Shown: positions 1 to 7,858 of the stretch, one piece after another
Layout of the letters: each line of letters starts with the position of its first letter
How positions within the stretch are numbered: the stretch's first letter is position 1
Assembly (NCBI GenBank): GCA_024398615.1
Contig: JAKSIU010000006.1
Location: forward strand, 1-64,000
DNA: 64,000 nucleotides
Origin: Bacteroidaceae bacterium
Lineage (GTDB): Bacteria; Bacteroidota; Bacteroidia; Bacteroidales; Bacteroidaceae
Reading direction: 5' to 3'
Program-made: the position numbers and the translations under genes
Notes under the pieces: generated by a model
Told to the model about the DNA's origin: nothing
The model's input: the letters and a program-made list of their open reading frames with translations, nothing else
Database searches by the model: none

Positions 1-1
1 T

Positions 2-109
2 ACTGCACAGGATTGGCTCTACGGACAAATTGGTTGCAGTATTGGCAAACCAAGCATCTGGTTGATGAAACGTATGCTTGTTGGTAAGCTGAAAAGATAT
101 CACTTCTAA
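2..109 (+). CDS. 3' end of an unidentified gene
   Basis: An open frame enters from the left edge and stops at TAA 107-109. It gives a 35-residue C-terminus rich in aromatic and basic residues, including the segments DWLYGQIG and LMKRMLVGKLKRYHF. Too little remains to name a family. It converges on the YARHG gene, and the terminator between them serves that other gene. Confidence 0.45.
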   Translation, partial: TAQDWLYGQIGCSIGKPSIWLMKRMLVGKLKRYHF

Positions 110-145
110 TATGTTTTGGGGCGTTAAACGATTGAGTTCTGATTC

Positions 146-181
146 AAAAAAAGGCCCGGATCCTACATGGGAACCGGGCTT
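146..181 (-). terminator. Rho-independent terminator of the YARHG gene
   Basis: Read on the minus strand, AGCCCGG and CCGGGCC form a 7-bp GC stem around a 14-base loop, followed at once by seven T. It lies about 50 bases past the stop of the gene at 231-1376. Confidence 0.8.
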
Positions 182-230
182 CAATGTGTTCGTTAAATGG
201 GAATTTTGGCTACTTCAAATACTACGATAG

Positions 231-1376
231 TTATTTCCAGAACGCAACCCAATTCTGTTCGTTTTCGTTCAGTGTGGCCACATCGGCCTTGTAGTCCGGG
301 TTCGGAATATACCAGGGAGTCGATTCAAAAAAGTCCTGCAGTTCTTTGCTGTTGAAAATGTAGCCACGCTGCGCAAATGGCAGGTTCTTCGCTATGCGGC
401 GCTGCTCAGGCGTGAAAGTGAAATAATAATCGTCTTTAGCATCAATACTGCTATAAATTGGAACTGGCATATACAGCTTTTTTATCCAGTCAAAAGAAAT
501 AAAATCATGCCATGTCCGTGTTAGTGCTGAAACGTACAATTCCCCATCGGGATGGAAATTGTCCTTGTGAAATCTTACAACTCCATGCTGCATGTGAAAC
601 TGTGCTCTTTCAGTTTGATTATATATATCTGAAAAAGCAACAGGAACATAACGGCCTTTTCCTTGAATTTCCCATTCATCGCCGCTCGTATAGAATGTTG
701 GCGACACATTGAACGAAATGCGGTCCCCCATGTCAATGAGCAGAGTGAAGTCGTCAATCTGGTGGTTGGCCCAACGGTTGGCGGCAGTAAGAACGTATGG
801 GATATAGTTGATTGCTCCATTGTCATAGTATGACAGGTCATAGTCATAAGTGTGCTGGATGACATTCAGGCCCGGGCGGAACCTGGCCTTGAAGTAATAG
901 ACAAAGTCACAGAATGGTTCCGGGCATTCCATCTCGGCTATCTCCTTATCGCATTCTTCGTCTGACATACCCTTTATCTGCCCGTCGATGACATATTCGG
1001 CAGCAACCTTCCGTCCATTTTCGTATGTAATGTCAATGTGAGCGATGTCGTATGTCTGCGGATCGCCGTTTATTGCAACCTTGAAGTTGTGAATGTCCGG
1101 ATGTTCCGGGAATGATATCGGATCAGTATAATCCCCGCTTTCAGCCTCAAACCCTACAAGCACTTCCTTCTCGTCTGCCTGGTTGAAGAACTCGTAATAG
1201 ACACTGACTTGTACTACGTTTTCTTTTCGGGTCAGTGTAAGCACTTCCTTTTTCACGCTGATGTCCGTTTCATTGACTGGTATCAACTGATTGCCTTGGG
1301 TATAATAGACTCCATCGTTCGCAAATGCCGGAATGCATGAAAGGCAGCATACAATAAAAGGCAGGACTTTTTTCAT
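231..1376 (-). CDS. Secreted YARHG-domain protein
   Basis: A 381-residue protein that starts with a clear signal peptide (MKKVLPFIVCCLSCIPAFA, cleaved near residue 19) and is probably periplasmic or outer-surface. The middle, about residues 35-290, looks like an all-beta domain of unknown role. Residues about 330-365 match the YARHG domain: FAQRGYIFNSKEL followed by WYIPNPDY. YARHG is common in secreted Bacteroidetes and Firmicutes proteins but has no known biochemical function. The gene stands alone and ends in a strong terminator. The family call is firm; the function is unknown. Confidence 0.8.
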   Translation of the reverse strand: MKKVLPFIVCCLSCIPAFANDGVYYTQGNQLIPVNETDISVKKEVLTLTRKENVVQVSVYYEFFNQADEKEVLVGFEAESGDYTDPISFPEHPDIHNFKVAINGDPQTYDIAHIDITYENGRKVAAEYVIDGQIKGMSDEECDKEIAEMECPEPFCDFVYYFKARFRPGLNVIQHTYDYDLSYYDNGAINYIPYVLTAANRWANHQIDDFTLLIDMGDRISFNVSPTFYTSGDEWEIQGKGRYVPVAFSDIYNQTERAQFHMQHGVVRFHKDNFHPDGELYVSALTRTWHDFISFDWIKKLYMPVPIYSSIDAKDDYYFTFTPEQRRIAKNLPFAQRGYIFNSKELQDFFESTPWYIPNPDYKADVATLNENEQNWVAFWK

Positions 1377-1756
1377 ATCTGAGTGTTTTGGGGTGAATGT
1401 AATTGCAATTTATCGGGATAAAGTTAGCAATTATTCCATATACTAGGAGGTATTTCAAGAAAGAACCTTTCTTCCAGCTGCCCTGAAACTTACAGAGATA
1501 GGCGGCTTATGTCTATCTCTTTACTACTACAGAACTTAAAGAGTTTTGCGGTTGTTCTTATATATCTTTTCGCATATTTTAGGAAAAATCATCCGAAAGT
1601 ATAAAGAAAAACGGCAACCAGATGCAGAATCTAAGTTGCCGAAATGTGCTATCGCGTAAGTTTGCCAGTATAACTTTTGTGATATCCACAAGCCCCTAAT
1701 AAAATCTTTCCCGACCTTTGCTACAGCCAACCCCAAAACACTAAACTAATACGATT
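1377..1756. other. Gene-free interval with two hairpins
   Basis: No convincing gene. A hairpin with 8-bp arms (AGAGATAG / CTATCTCT) lies at 1494-1520, and a terminator-like hairpin lies at 1612-1641. A 66-codon minus-strand frame at 1536-1736 runs through the second hairpin; it has no recognisable domain and is not called. Confidence 0.5.
1600..1641 (-). terminator. Orphan leftward intrinsic terminator
   Basis: On the minus strand CGGCAAC (1641-1635) pairs with GTTGCCG (1618-1612) across a 16-base loop and is followed by a T-rich tail, TTTTTCTTTA. No minus-strand gene reads into it from the right, so it either ends an unannotated small transcript or survives from a lost gene. Confidence 0.5.
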
Positions 1757-2074
1757 ATGGGAAGGAAAATGGTAAGCTGCCTTGTCTGCATGTATGAAAA
1801 CAACGTTATCTCAGCCGATTTTTACAATGATCTTGATGAATCCTACAGAGAGCTTGACCGGCAGGCGCAGGATGAAGCCTTCAAGCTGGCGGCCGAAGGG
1901 TGTGGGCCCAATGGCATGACAGTCATTGACGAAGTCGAAATAAAAAGGATTGTCTGGCAGCTGGATCGCGACAGTGTTCTGGCCGAAAATCCCGGAATGC
2001 CTGCATCAGAACTTGAATCAGTCTGTCAGATTCACGCAACTGTCTTCCACGTTCTCTTCGGTCCTATACAGTAA
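1757..2074 (+). CDS. Small hypothetical protein
   Basis: A 105-residue acidic protein. It begins MGRKMVSCLVCMYEN, with a CxxC near the N-terminus, and has a helical, charged middle. No family recognised. It has no signal peptide or membrane segment. It lies at the left edge of the mobile element, just before the first inverted-repeat motif at 2085, and reads against all the element genes. It may be cargo or the first host gene. That it is real rests only on length and composition. Confidence 0.4.
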   Translation: MGRKMVSCLVCMYENNVISADFYNDLDESYRELDRQAQDEAFKLAAEGCGPNGMTVIDEVEIKRIVWQLDRDSVLAENPGMPASELESVCQIHATVFHVLFGPIQ

Positions 2075-2084
2075 AAACATACCG

Positions 2085-2111
2085 TTTGGCGAAATGGCGA
2101 AATGGCGAAAA
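2085..2111 (+). repeat. Left copy of 27-bp inverted repeat (GGCGAAAT octamers)
   Basis: TTT followed by three tandem octamers, GGCGAAAT twice then GGCGAAAA. The exact reverse complement of all 27 bases is at 6878-6904, and a nearby GTGG/CCAC is also shared. The two copies enclose the replication-type genes of the element. Confidence 0.85.
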
Positions 2112-2160
2112 GTGGCCATGGCAAAAAAATACCGCATGGGGTAATCCATGCAGTCTGTTG

Positions 2161-2177
2161 GCTTCAGTCTCGGGAAA
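2161..2177 (+). repeat. Element motif, copy 1 (GCTTCAGTCTCGGGAAA)
   Basis: A 17-bp motif whose exact reverse complement is at 7629-7645. A 15-of-16 match to that inverted orientation is at 2294-2309, so copies 1 and 2 also form a local dyad. Confidence 0.75.
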
Positions 2178-2293
2178 GGTCTCAATACAACAAACTGAAT
2201 GGGCCCCATGCGGGCACATATCTTTGGAAAGATGATGTGTCACATCGGGCTCAGGCTTCAGTTTCGCTGCTGTATTTAGACCAGACGTTAAGT

Positions 2294-2309
2294 TTTCCCG
2301 AGACTTAAG
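2294..2309 (-). repeat. Element motif, copy 2 (TTTCCCGAGACTTAAG)
   Basis: Matches the reverse complement of 2161-2176 at 15 of 16 bases and sits just before direct repeat A. Confidence 0.7.
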
Positions 2310-2311
2310 TC

Positions 2312-2486
2312 GTCAGCAAAACGTCAAGCATGACGCCTAATAACAAAATGTCCGGCTGCAGTATGGACCGCAACCGGGGCAAAGATAGAAAACTTTTTTC
2401 CACGGAGCAACACTGCGGCGGTGAATCCGCGACAGTCCCGAACATTACCGGACGCCTCTCAGACAGCTTTCAGACAAGGGCTTAAC
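2312..2486 (+). repeat. ~173-bp direct repeat, copy A
   Basis: Aligns with 4105-4277 over its whole length with only scattered changes and small indels. Shared landmarks in order: GTCAGCAAAACGTCAAGC, a CCGG-bounded hairpin, a GCGG/CCGC hairpin inside ACTGCGGCGGTGAATCCGCG, and AACATTACCGGAC. Neither copy appears to code. This copy lies downstream of the DUF4062 gene. Confidence 0.9.
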
Positions 2487-2498
2487 TCTGGTACAATG

Positions 2499-2519
2499 AA
2501 AAAGCGGAAGCGTTTCCGC
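2499..2519 (-). terminator. Terminator of the DUF4062 gene
   Basis: On the minus strand GCGGAA, loop ACGC, TTCCGC is followed by TTTTTC. It lies about 35 bases past the stop at 2554. Confidence 0.75.
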
Positions 2520-2553
2520 CTCCGCGCGTATTTGTTCCTTACTCAAAAAATCA

Positions 2554-4065
2554 CTATTTCTTCTTGTTCAATTCTTTGACCTCCCAATGGCCATTCTGTG
2601 TCCATCCTATCCACGTGATTTCATAAGATTGACGCAGACACCTCAAGTCTCTTTTCAAAGTGGTCAGTGATATTTTGAACTGAGCCGCCAGTTCTTCTTT
2701 GCTGATTGTCGGTTTCGCGACTATTGTCTCCAGCAGTCCGCGGTATCTTTGAGCGAGTTTTTCATGGGGGCCACTTTGGGGGCCACTTTGTGAATCGGTA
2801 TTGTCAATATCTTTATTATCAATTAGATATTGGGGGTCACTTTGGGGGCCATTTGCATTGGTCCTCTTCCTCCAAATAATGGATATGAAATGGTTCTGTT
2901 CCTGTTTGTATTCAGGTGCAGGGAGTCCGGCTGCCACACAGGTATCAACGACATCGGTGGTTCCTGTCCCAAGTCTCTCGATATATCCGGCAAGATAAGC
3001 CGGCAGGGCGATGATCGGATTCGCAGGAATGGAGTTGTGAACGCCTTTCAAACTGTCCAGGGTGAGGCCTTGAGGAAGAGTGCCAGGATTCCAGACCTCT
3101 AGCCTGTCCTTGAATAGCATCACCTCAACGCTTGCATTGCTTTCGTTCCGGCAATGGACAATGGCATTCACAATCACTTCGCGCACTGCCTTGATGGGAA
3201 TCTCATACTCCACATCAACGGCTGCCTTGTCATGAACGCTCACTGCTGCATCGATGTGCTGCATCACGAACCCGACAGCTTCATCAACAAGTTCGAATAT
3301 GCCACCTCTGAATGTCTGATATGACAGCAGCGGCTTCGTTTTAACGGTAGTGGGGAATACCACACACTTGACTTCCGTAGTCAGGAAAAAATGCTGCGGA
3401 TTATTGGCAAACAGAAGCAGGGCTGCATTCGTAAGCCGCCCTTCAGCGGTAGCCAGGTCCAGATGCACCAGTATTTTCAGCAGGTTGTCATCCGAATAAT
3501 CCAGCGGGAATCCGCGCTTCTCCTTTGCGAGAGCCACGAAGGATTTCACTTTCTCCCGGTCAATATCATCAAGAGTGGCCGTCCTGTGCAGGGAAGCATC
3601 CCACGGCAGGAATCTCAAATACTCATTGTCCTCAAGAAAGCGAATCAGGGATGAATAGACAGATGTCCGGAGCTCTTCAAAATCATTGAATCCCTTGCGT
3701 ACAAGCTGCTGCTCAACACGCTTTATAAACTGTGCTTCCTTCGGATTGCGCTCGCTGCATCGTTTGACGAAAACAATTCTATGGTTTCCCTGTTCGGTAG
3801 CCTTGTCAAATTCCCGTTCTGTAGGAGAAACCCCTTCGGCATCTTCGTAACCGTATTCCCGGCCGAAGATTCCGAGATATATTTCGCTTTGGGCGGCCTC
3901 TGCCAGATATGCTTCTGGAGCCGAAAGGCTGATTGCCGGCAGTTCCTCAAAAATAAACGGATCAAAGAACCTGCGGAGCAAAGCATCCTCACGAATATAT
4001 TTTACTAGAGCCTTCCTCTCATTGGAAAACTCTTTCTGTACACTGCTTATGAAAACTCGCAACAT
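2554..4065 (-). CDS. DUF4062 + RecG-C-like ATPase + winged-helix protein
   Basis: A 503-residue protein, probably cytosolic. Residues 2-110 form a DUF4062 domain (VFISSVQKEFSNER, GIFGREYGY). Residues about 285-400 resemble the GHKL-type ATPase found at the C-terminus of 'RecG-like' AlbA_2 proteins: an N-box-like REVIVNAIVHCRNESN at 295-310, then VWNPGTLPQG and ERLGTGT. The AlbA_2 domain usual in that family is absent; DUF4062 takes its place. A linker at about 405-433 carries SGPQ-type repeats, and a DeoR-like winged helix follows at 440-495 (ISKEELAAQFKISLTTLKRDL). DUF4062 often heads NTPase proteins of defence type, so a sensor or defence role is plausible but unproven. It is the last gene of the element and is bracketed by direct repeats. 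Confidence 0.75.
   Translation of the reverse strand: MLRVFISSVQKEFSNERKALVKYIREDALLRRFFDPFIFEELPAISLSAPEAYLAEAAQSEIYLGIFGREYGYEDAEGVSPTEREFDKATEQGNHRIVFVKRCSERNPKEAQFIKRVEQQLVRKGFNDFEELRTSVYSSLIRFLEDNEYLRFLPWDASLHRTATLDDIDREKVKSFVALAKEKRGFPLDYSDDNLLKILVHLDLATAEGRLTNAALLLFANNPQHFFLTTEVKCVVFPTTVKTKPLLSYQTFRGGIFELVDEAVGFVMQHIDAAVSVHDKAAVDVEYEIPIKAVREVIVNAIVHCRNESNASVEVMLFKDRLEVWNPGTLPQGLTLDSLKGVHNSIPANPIIALPAYLAGYIERLGTGTTDVVDTCVAAGLPAPEYKQEQNHFISIIWRKRTNANGPQSDPQYLIDNKDIDNTDSQSGPQSGPHEKLAQRYRGLLETIVAKPTISKEELAAQFKISLTTLKRDLRCLRQSYEITWIGWTQNGHWEVKELNKKK
2767..2854 (-). repeat. In-frame 12-bp repeats in the DUF4062 gene
   Basis: Two pairs of a 12-base unit close to GGGGGCCACTTT (2767-2790 and 2831-2854) are separated by an AT-rich 40 bases. 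Each unit encodes four residues of the SGPQ/SDPQ/NGPQ type, so gain or loss of a unit would change linker length without shifting the frame. Confidence 0.7.
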
Positions 4066-4104
4066 TTATCTTTCTCCTCCACTTTTCAGATGGATACACA
4101 CAAA

Positions 4105-4277
4105 GTCAGCAAAACGTCAAGCATGACGCCTAAAACAAAATGTCCGGCTGCAGTATTGACTGCAACCGGGGCAAAGTTATGAAACTTTTTCCAACGGGCA
4201 ACACTGCGGCGGTGAATCCGCGACAGTCCAGAACATTACCGGACGGCTCTCTGAGAACTTTCAGACAGGGGCTCACG
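4105..4277 (+). repeat. ~173-bp direct repeat, copy B
   Basis: Second copy, between the DUF3987 stop and the start of the DUF4062 gene. Its first hairpin is perfect here: CCGG, TGCAGT, ATTG loop, ACTGCA, CCGG. With copy A it brackets one complete gene, as expected if that gene entered by duplication or recombination at this site. Confidence 0.9.
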
Positions 4278-4280
4278 CCG

Positions 4281-5651
4281 CTACATTCCAATGCGCACTC
4301 TCCGGTACATTCCCTGGGCGTAGCGCTCAAGTACACCGGTCTCCACGCCTATGTTTATGTAGCGTTGGGCGGTCCTGTCCGTTATTCCCATAGTTCTTGC
4401 CGCAGCTGCATAGCCGGCCCTGGTGAACTCTTCAGGCAGGCCCTCCACAAATCTGAGCCATGCGTTGCTCTGATGGGAGCCAACGCTGGCCACATTACCG
4501 CACATTCCTTCATAGACCGATGTCGCATGCAGTTCCAGAACCTGCTCAATGTCCATAGCCGTGTTGAAGTCAGTGTCAGAACATACAAGTTCACCGTTCT
4601 TGGGCAGGCCGCTTTCCATCATTCTGAGTGTTGAAAGAACCATGGCAATCCGGAATGTTATCAGACCCAGACGGCGTATTGTTGCAACCATTCCATCACC
4701 GTAAAGCATTGATATTTCGGACTGTGCCGCAGAAAAGTGAAAGTTGAACCGGGAAGCCTGACATTCATCGAACCTGAAGCGCAGCTGCTGCATCCTGCAC
4801 AGTGTGGAATAGAATCGGAAGTACTGCTGTCCAAGCTCTGCAAACCGGTCATTAAGGCAGGACCGGGAATTACCGGCAAACACGTCCTTCCAGGTCAGTT
4901 TCGTTTCAAGCTTGTAAAGTATGAATCTGGAGAAAAGACCGTTCTCCGCATCCCGGACAAGCGTCTGCAGCTGTCCGGGCGTGCCGCTCAGAACGGCACT
5001 CAGCTTGGGCGCGGCAATATCCACATGTTCGTCATCCTTGCGCCGGTGATAGCTGATGGGCTCATGGTGGAACGCCTTCCTCAGTCCGTCGCTGAAGTTC
5101 CCGAAATCACTGGAGAACGAATATGCCAGAGTGTCACCCTCAGTCTCGAATATCAGCCCGCGTTCCCCATTGTCCGCAAGAATCTGATAGACCGATGTGG
5201 CGCTGCTGTTGGCCGGGATGAAGAGCATTCTTCTCACCGGAGGCGTGGGCGGATCCGCCTGTTCCGCTTTCCGGGCATTGTACTCGGCCATCTTCTTGCG
5301 GTATTTCGTCTGATCTTTCCGGTACTGGGCGAACAGCTGCTTGTGAATCGGCTCAGCCAGAAGACGGCACAGACCAAGTCTGCCTTTTCCGGATCCGGCA
5401 CGCGCTGACAGGAAAAAGTACATGTTCGGCCAGACCGTCACGCCGTCATACAGCCCGCTAACATTGGGAATGCAGGCTGACAGCGTGACAAGCGCACCCA
5501 GACAAAGCACGTCCGCTTCCTGCTGAGTGTCTGCCAGTGACACAACGCGTTTCAGGAAATCCGGAAGGCTGTCCCTGACTTTGTCAATGAAGACAGGCAT
5601 TCCTTCGCATTCGTCCTTTTCTCTGTTCGCAGTACCGTTGCTCATGTCCAT
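4281..5651 (-). CDS. DUF3987 P-loop protein of the mobile element
   Basis: A 456-residue member of the DUF3987 family, the putative primase/helicase-like replication proteins of Bacteroides integrative elements. A P-loop is visible as SARAGSGKGRLG near residue 85, and an acidic Walker-B-like segment as GLIFETEGDTLA near 170. The C-terminus holds a helix-turn-helix-like stretch (AARTMGITDRTAQRYINIG). Directly upstream, 12 bases away, is its usual partner, the BT4734-type gene. The pair probably starts replication or processing of the excised element. In related elements a relaxase gene commonly follows; here direct repeat B and the DUF4062 gene follow instead. Confidence 0.8.
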   Translation of the reverse strand: MDMSNGTANREKDECEGMPVFIDKVRDSLPDFLKRVVSLADTQQEADVLCLGALVTLSACIPNVSGLYDGVTVWPNMYFFLSARAGSGKGRLGLCRLLAEPIHKQLFAQYRKDQTKYRKKMAEYNARKAEQADPPTPPVRRMLFIPANSSATSVYQILADNGERGLIFETEGDTLAYSFSSDFGNFSDGLRKAFHHEPISYHRRKDDEHVDIAAPKLSAVLSGTPGQLQTLVRDAENGLFSRFILYKLETKLTWKDVFAGNSRSCLNDRFAELGQQYFRFYSTLCRMQQLRFRFDECQASRFNFHFSAAQSEISMLYGDGMVATIRRLGLITFRIAMVLSTLRMMESGLPKNGELVCSDTDFNTAMDIEQVLELHATSVYEGMCGNVASVGSHQSNAWLRFVEGLPEEFTRAGYAAAARTMGITDRTAQRYINIGVETGVLERYAQGMYRRVRIGM

Positions 5652-5663
5652 TATGGATCATCT

Positions 5664-6311
5664 TCAAATGTCATACTTGAAAAACGTGTCCGTCAGACTG
5701 CTCCAGCGGTCCTCTTTCGGTGAGTCAAATTCAGCCTCCAGATATTTCGGGTTTATGAATGCCTCATCATCGAAAGGCAGGTACACCGCATCGCTCATAA
5801 GCTTTCCATTGTCATCGGCATCCAGGCCATGTTCCCGGAACATATCGCGCGCAACCATCCTGAAGAAGTCAGTATGGGCCATGTCCGTGTCGTTTCTGGT
5901 CACCCAGTTCAGTCCCCTGCCGTAAATATCGGTGAACAGAAGAACCGTCTGCCGCGCGTAGAAAGACAGCAGCGTCACCTTCTCAACGTCCGGGAACCTG
6001 ATGTTCCTGAAGTGGAAGCACACAAACCTGGACGGCCGCAGCAGCTCGGCCTCAACCTTCCTGCGGAACACACCTGCAAAAGTCACCCTGTCAAACTCAC
6101 TGTCAAGATTCCACATCAGTGAACCGCCTCCTTTCTTCACTTCCTCCCTGAGCGCCATCGTCCGCAGCTTCGCGTAGTCCGACTGCAGATACCTGTATAT
6201 GAATCCCGGCATACATTCCATGCACGGTTCCAGCTCAACTGACGGTGCCCTGAAAAACGAAAACGATTCCGGCTGCACCAGTGCCTTCCTTCCATTCTCA
6301 TCATTCTTCAT
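5664..6311 (-). CDS. BT4734/BF3469-type (VirE N-terminal-like) protein
   Basis: 215 residues from the chosen ATG at 6311; a start nine codons earlier at 6338 would overlap the upstream gene more deeply. The N-terminus reads PESFSFFRAP, typical of the BT4734 family. Further on are GGGSLMWNLDSEFDRV and YARQTVLLFTDIYGRGLNWV, also hallmark positions. The family always travels with DUF3987 genes in Bacteroides elements, as here, and is assumed to act in element replication; the biochemistry is unknown. Its start overlaps the DUF3853 stop by 11 bases, so the two are probably translationally coupled. Confidence 0.75.
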   Translation of the reverse strand: MKNDENGRKALVQPESFSFFRAPSVELEPCMECMPGFIYRYLQSDYAKLRTMALREEVKKGGGSLMWNLDSEFDRVTFAGVFRRKVEAELLRPSRFVCFHFRNIRFPDVEKVTLLSFYARQTVLLFTDIYGRGLNWVTRNDTDMAHTDFFRMVARDMFREHGLDADDNGKLMSDAVYLPFDDEAFINPKYLEAEFDSPKEDRWSSLTDTFFKYDI

Positions 6312-6621
6312 CTTCAAAGTCTTCATCGGGTTCAACAATCTTCACAACTCTGTGCTTGTTTTCAGCGAACAGCTTTATCGCCAGTTCCTGATCCACCAGA
6401 ATGTTCTTTCCTCTCTGGGTGCAGGCCGGTGCCAGAAAAGTGTTCTTGTAAGCCTGCGCAGTGGCATGTGACACTCCAAACATCTTCTCGATTCCCCTTA
6501 GTCCGGAAACATAATGGTGCGGCGGTTCCACCTTCGCATGCTCTTTCAGTTCTCCGGCAATCACCGACTTCAGTTCCCCGACAGTCAGCGTGGCCACAAT
6601 GCGGTTGTTCTCAATTCCCAT
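6301..6621 (-). CDS. DUF3853 family protein
   Basis: A 106-residue protein whose residues about 38-95 resemble a small MerR/excisionase-type winged helix: GLRGIEKMFGVSHATAQAYK, then a basic wing before NILVDQELAIKLFAEN. DUF3853 proteins are short, DNA-binding-like and found next to integrase, BT4734 and DUF3987 genes in Bacteroidetes elements. It could serve as excisionase or as regulator of the downstream genes. It is the first gene of the DUF3853-BT4734-DUF3987 operon, preceded by a ~300-bp spacer with a dyad and tandem octamers. Confidence 0.75.
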   Translation of the reverse strand: MGIENNRIVATLTVGELKSVIAGELKEHAKVEPPHHYVSGLRGIEKMFGVSHATAQAYKNTFLAPACTQRGKNILVDQELAIKLFAENKHRVVKIVEPDEDFEDEE

Positions 6622-6733
6622 AGTGTAACAGTTTAAAGGTTATTACTCCCCGGACGCTTTCCCTCATCCGTCCGACACCGCAAAGTTCCTGACCTTTCAC
6701 CGGTCTCTATGTGTACAGTATGGCAATAGAAAT

Positions 6734-6822
6734 GGAACAGTTCTGCCAATAGTCCGTAACTGCCTGATGCACAATTGCTATATAGTACAGAACTATTCCC
6801 CACTATTGGCAGAAACTATTCC
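6734..6822. repeat. Inverted repeat in the control region of the element
   Basis: GGAACAGTTCTGCCAATAGT at 6734-6753 is mirrored by the sequence at 6802-6822 with one change and one indel. The arms enclose an AT-rich 48 bases. Together with the octamers at 6878-6904 this fills the 6622-6920 spacer and could be a replication origin or operator; no oriT nick site was recognised. Confidence 0.65.
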
Positions 6823-6877
6823 AATTTACCGGCAGAATGGCCAAAAAGAAAGGCTCCCACTCAGGAACCCTCCACGT

Positions 6878-6904
6878 TTTTCGCCATTTCGCCATTTCGC
6901 CAAA
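6878..6904 (-). repeat. Right copy of 27-bp inverted repeat
   Basis: Exact reverse complement of 2085-2111, built from three tandem 8-bp units. It lies between the DUF3853 gene and the unknown gene at 6921-7580. Tandem octamers of this sort often bind a replication or recombination protein, but that is inference. Confidence 0.85.
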
Positions 6905-6920
6905 TGGCAATTTCAGACTG

Positions 6921-7580
6921 TCAATAGGCTTTGTATTCCGGAAACAGACGTCGTATGACCGGGTCAATAGGTCTTCCGTCAAGTCTGACGTAGGCTCTGG
7001 CCAGACCCTTCACGTGCCACATCCTTTCAAAATAAACCCATTTCCGTGAAGTGGGAATATTCGTCAGTCCGCTCAGAACATGGGCCACCTGACAGATGAA
7101 ACTAATCTTAATATTCTCTCTCCAGTGTCCGTTTCTGTCACAGTACTCCGGGTACAGCCTGGCAAGCAGCTTCTTCGCAAAGGGAGTGCGCAACTGCTCT
7201 GGAAGGTCTTTCAAATCACCATGTGAATAGCTGCTGTTTTTCCTGGGATTAATCTCCTTCAGAATAAATGAATCATAGTTTTCAAGACTCCGAATCAGAG
7301 CCTTGCAGAAATCCTTGAACTGACAGCAGTGCTCCCAGCATTTCAGATAATAGTCATACTTTTGCTCAATCAGGTAAGCCTCATAAAAGGCCAGGCATGA
7401 CCTCACGGTCTTGAGCTTTGCCAACTTTGGTTTAATTTCTGCCAGTAGTTTTTTCAGATAGCTCTCCTTGAATCCTCCAGTCAAGTATTCCCAGTCAATT
7501 TCAAGAAGATTTTCAATCTCACCGTTGTTGATTCTTTCTGCCACATCCGAAATTGCAGCCAACAATTCCTCGTCTTTCAT
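6921..7580 (-). CDS. Hypothetical element protein
   Basis: 219 residues from the ATG at 7580 (MKDEELLAAISDVAERINN). The open frame continues 34 codons upstream, but that part covers an AT-rich leader with motif copy 3 and looks non-coding. The protein is helical and charged, with a Tyr/Trp/Cys-rich middle (YDYYLKCWEHCCQFKDFC). There is no signal peptide and no known domain. It lies between integrase and DUF3853, where such elements often hold a small accessory or regulatory gene. Function unknown. Confidence 0.65.
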   Translation of the reverse strand: MKDEELLAAISDVAERINNGEIENLLEIDWEYLTGGFKESYLKKLLAEIKPKLAKLKTVRSCLAFYEAYLIEQKYDYYLKCWEHCCQFKDFCKALIRSLENYDSFILKEINPRKNSSYSHGDLKDLPEQLRTPFAKKLLARLYPEYCDRNGHWRENIKISFICQVAHVLSGLTNIPTSRKWVYFERMWHVKGLARAYVRLDGRPIDPVIRRLFPEYKAY

Positions 7581-7628
7581 AATAGTACAGGTTGCAAACA
7601 GGTTAATGGTTAGATTAGTTATTACCAG

Positions 7629-7645
7629 TTTCCCGAGACTGAAGC
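7629..7645 (-). repeat. Element motif, copy 3 (TTTCCCGAGACTGAAGC)
   Basis: Exact reverse complement of 2161-2177, in the leader of the unknown gene that starts at 7580. Together with the 27-bp repeat it makes the two sides of the element partly mirror each other. Confidence 0.75.
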
Positions 7646-7806
7646 AACTCCTTTCCCAAGCAAACAAGTTTTGCGGCGCCAAAAGAATCTATACCGAATT
7701 AAACTTCAAATAAAAATCCTTGACAATTCCATTAATTGCCTCAAATTGTAAAGTTCACAACAGTAATTCTATGGGAATATACTGAAAATATACATGACAG
7801 TACAGA

Positions 7807-7840
7807 AAAGGCCGGTCCCGAAACTCAGGAACCGGCCTTT
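7807..7840 (-). terminator. Terminator of the integrase gene
   Basis: Perfect 10-bp stem AAAGGCCGGT / ACCGGCCTTT with a 14-base loop, 18 bases past the integrase stop. The T-run is short. Confidence 0.75.
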
Positions 7841-7858
7841 CAGAATACAGATATTTTC

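Noticed and set aside
1536..1736. 66-codon minus-strand frame
   Set aside because: It runs straight through the terminator-like hairpin at 1612-1641 and has no domain.
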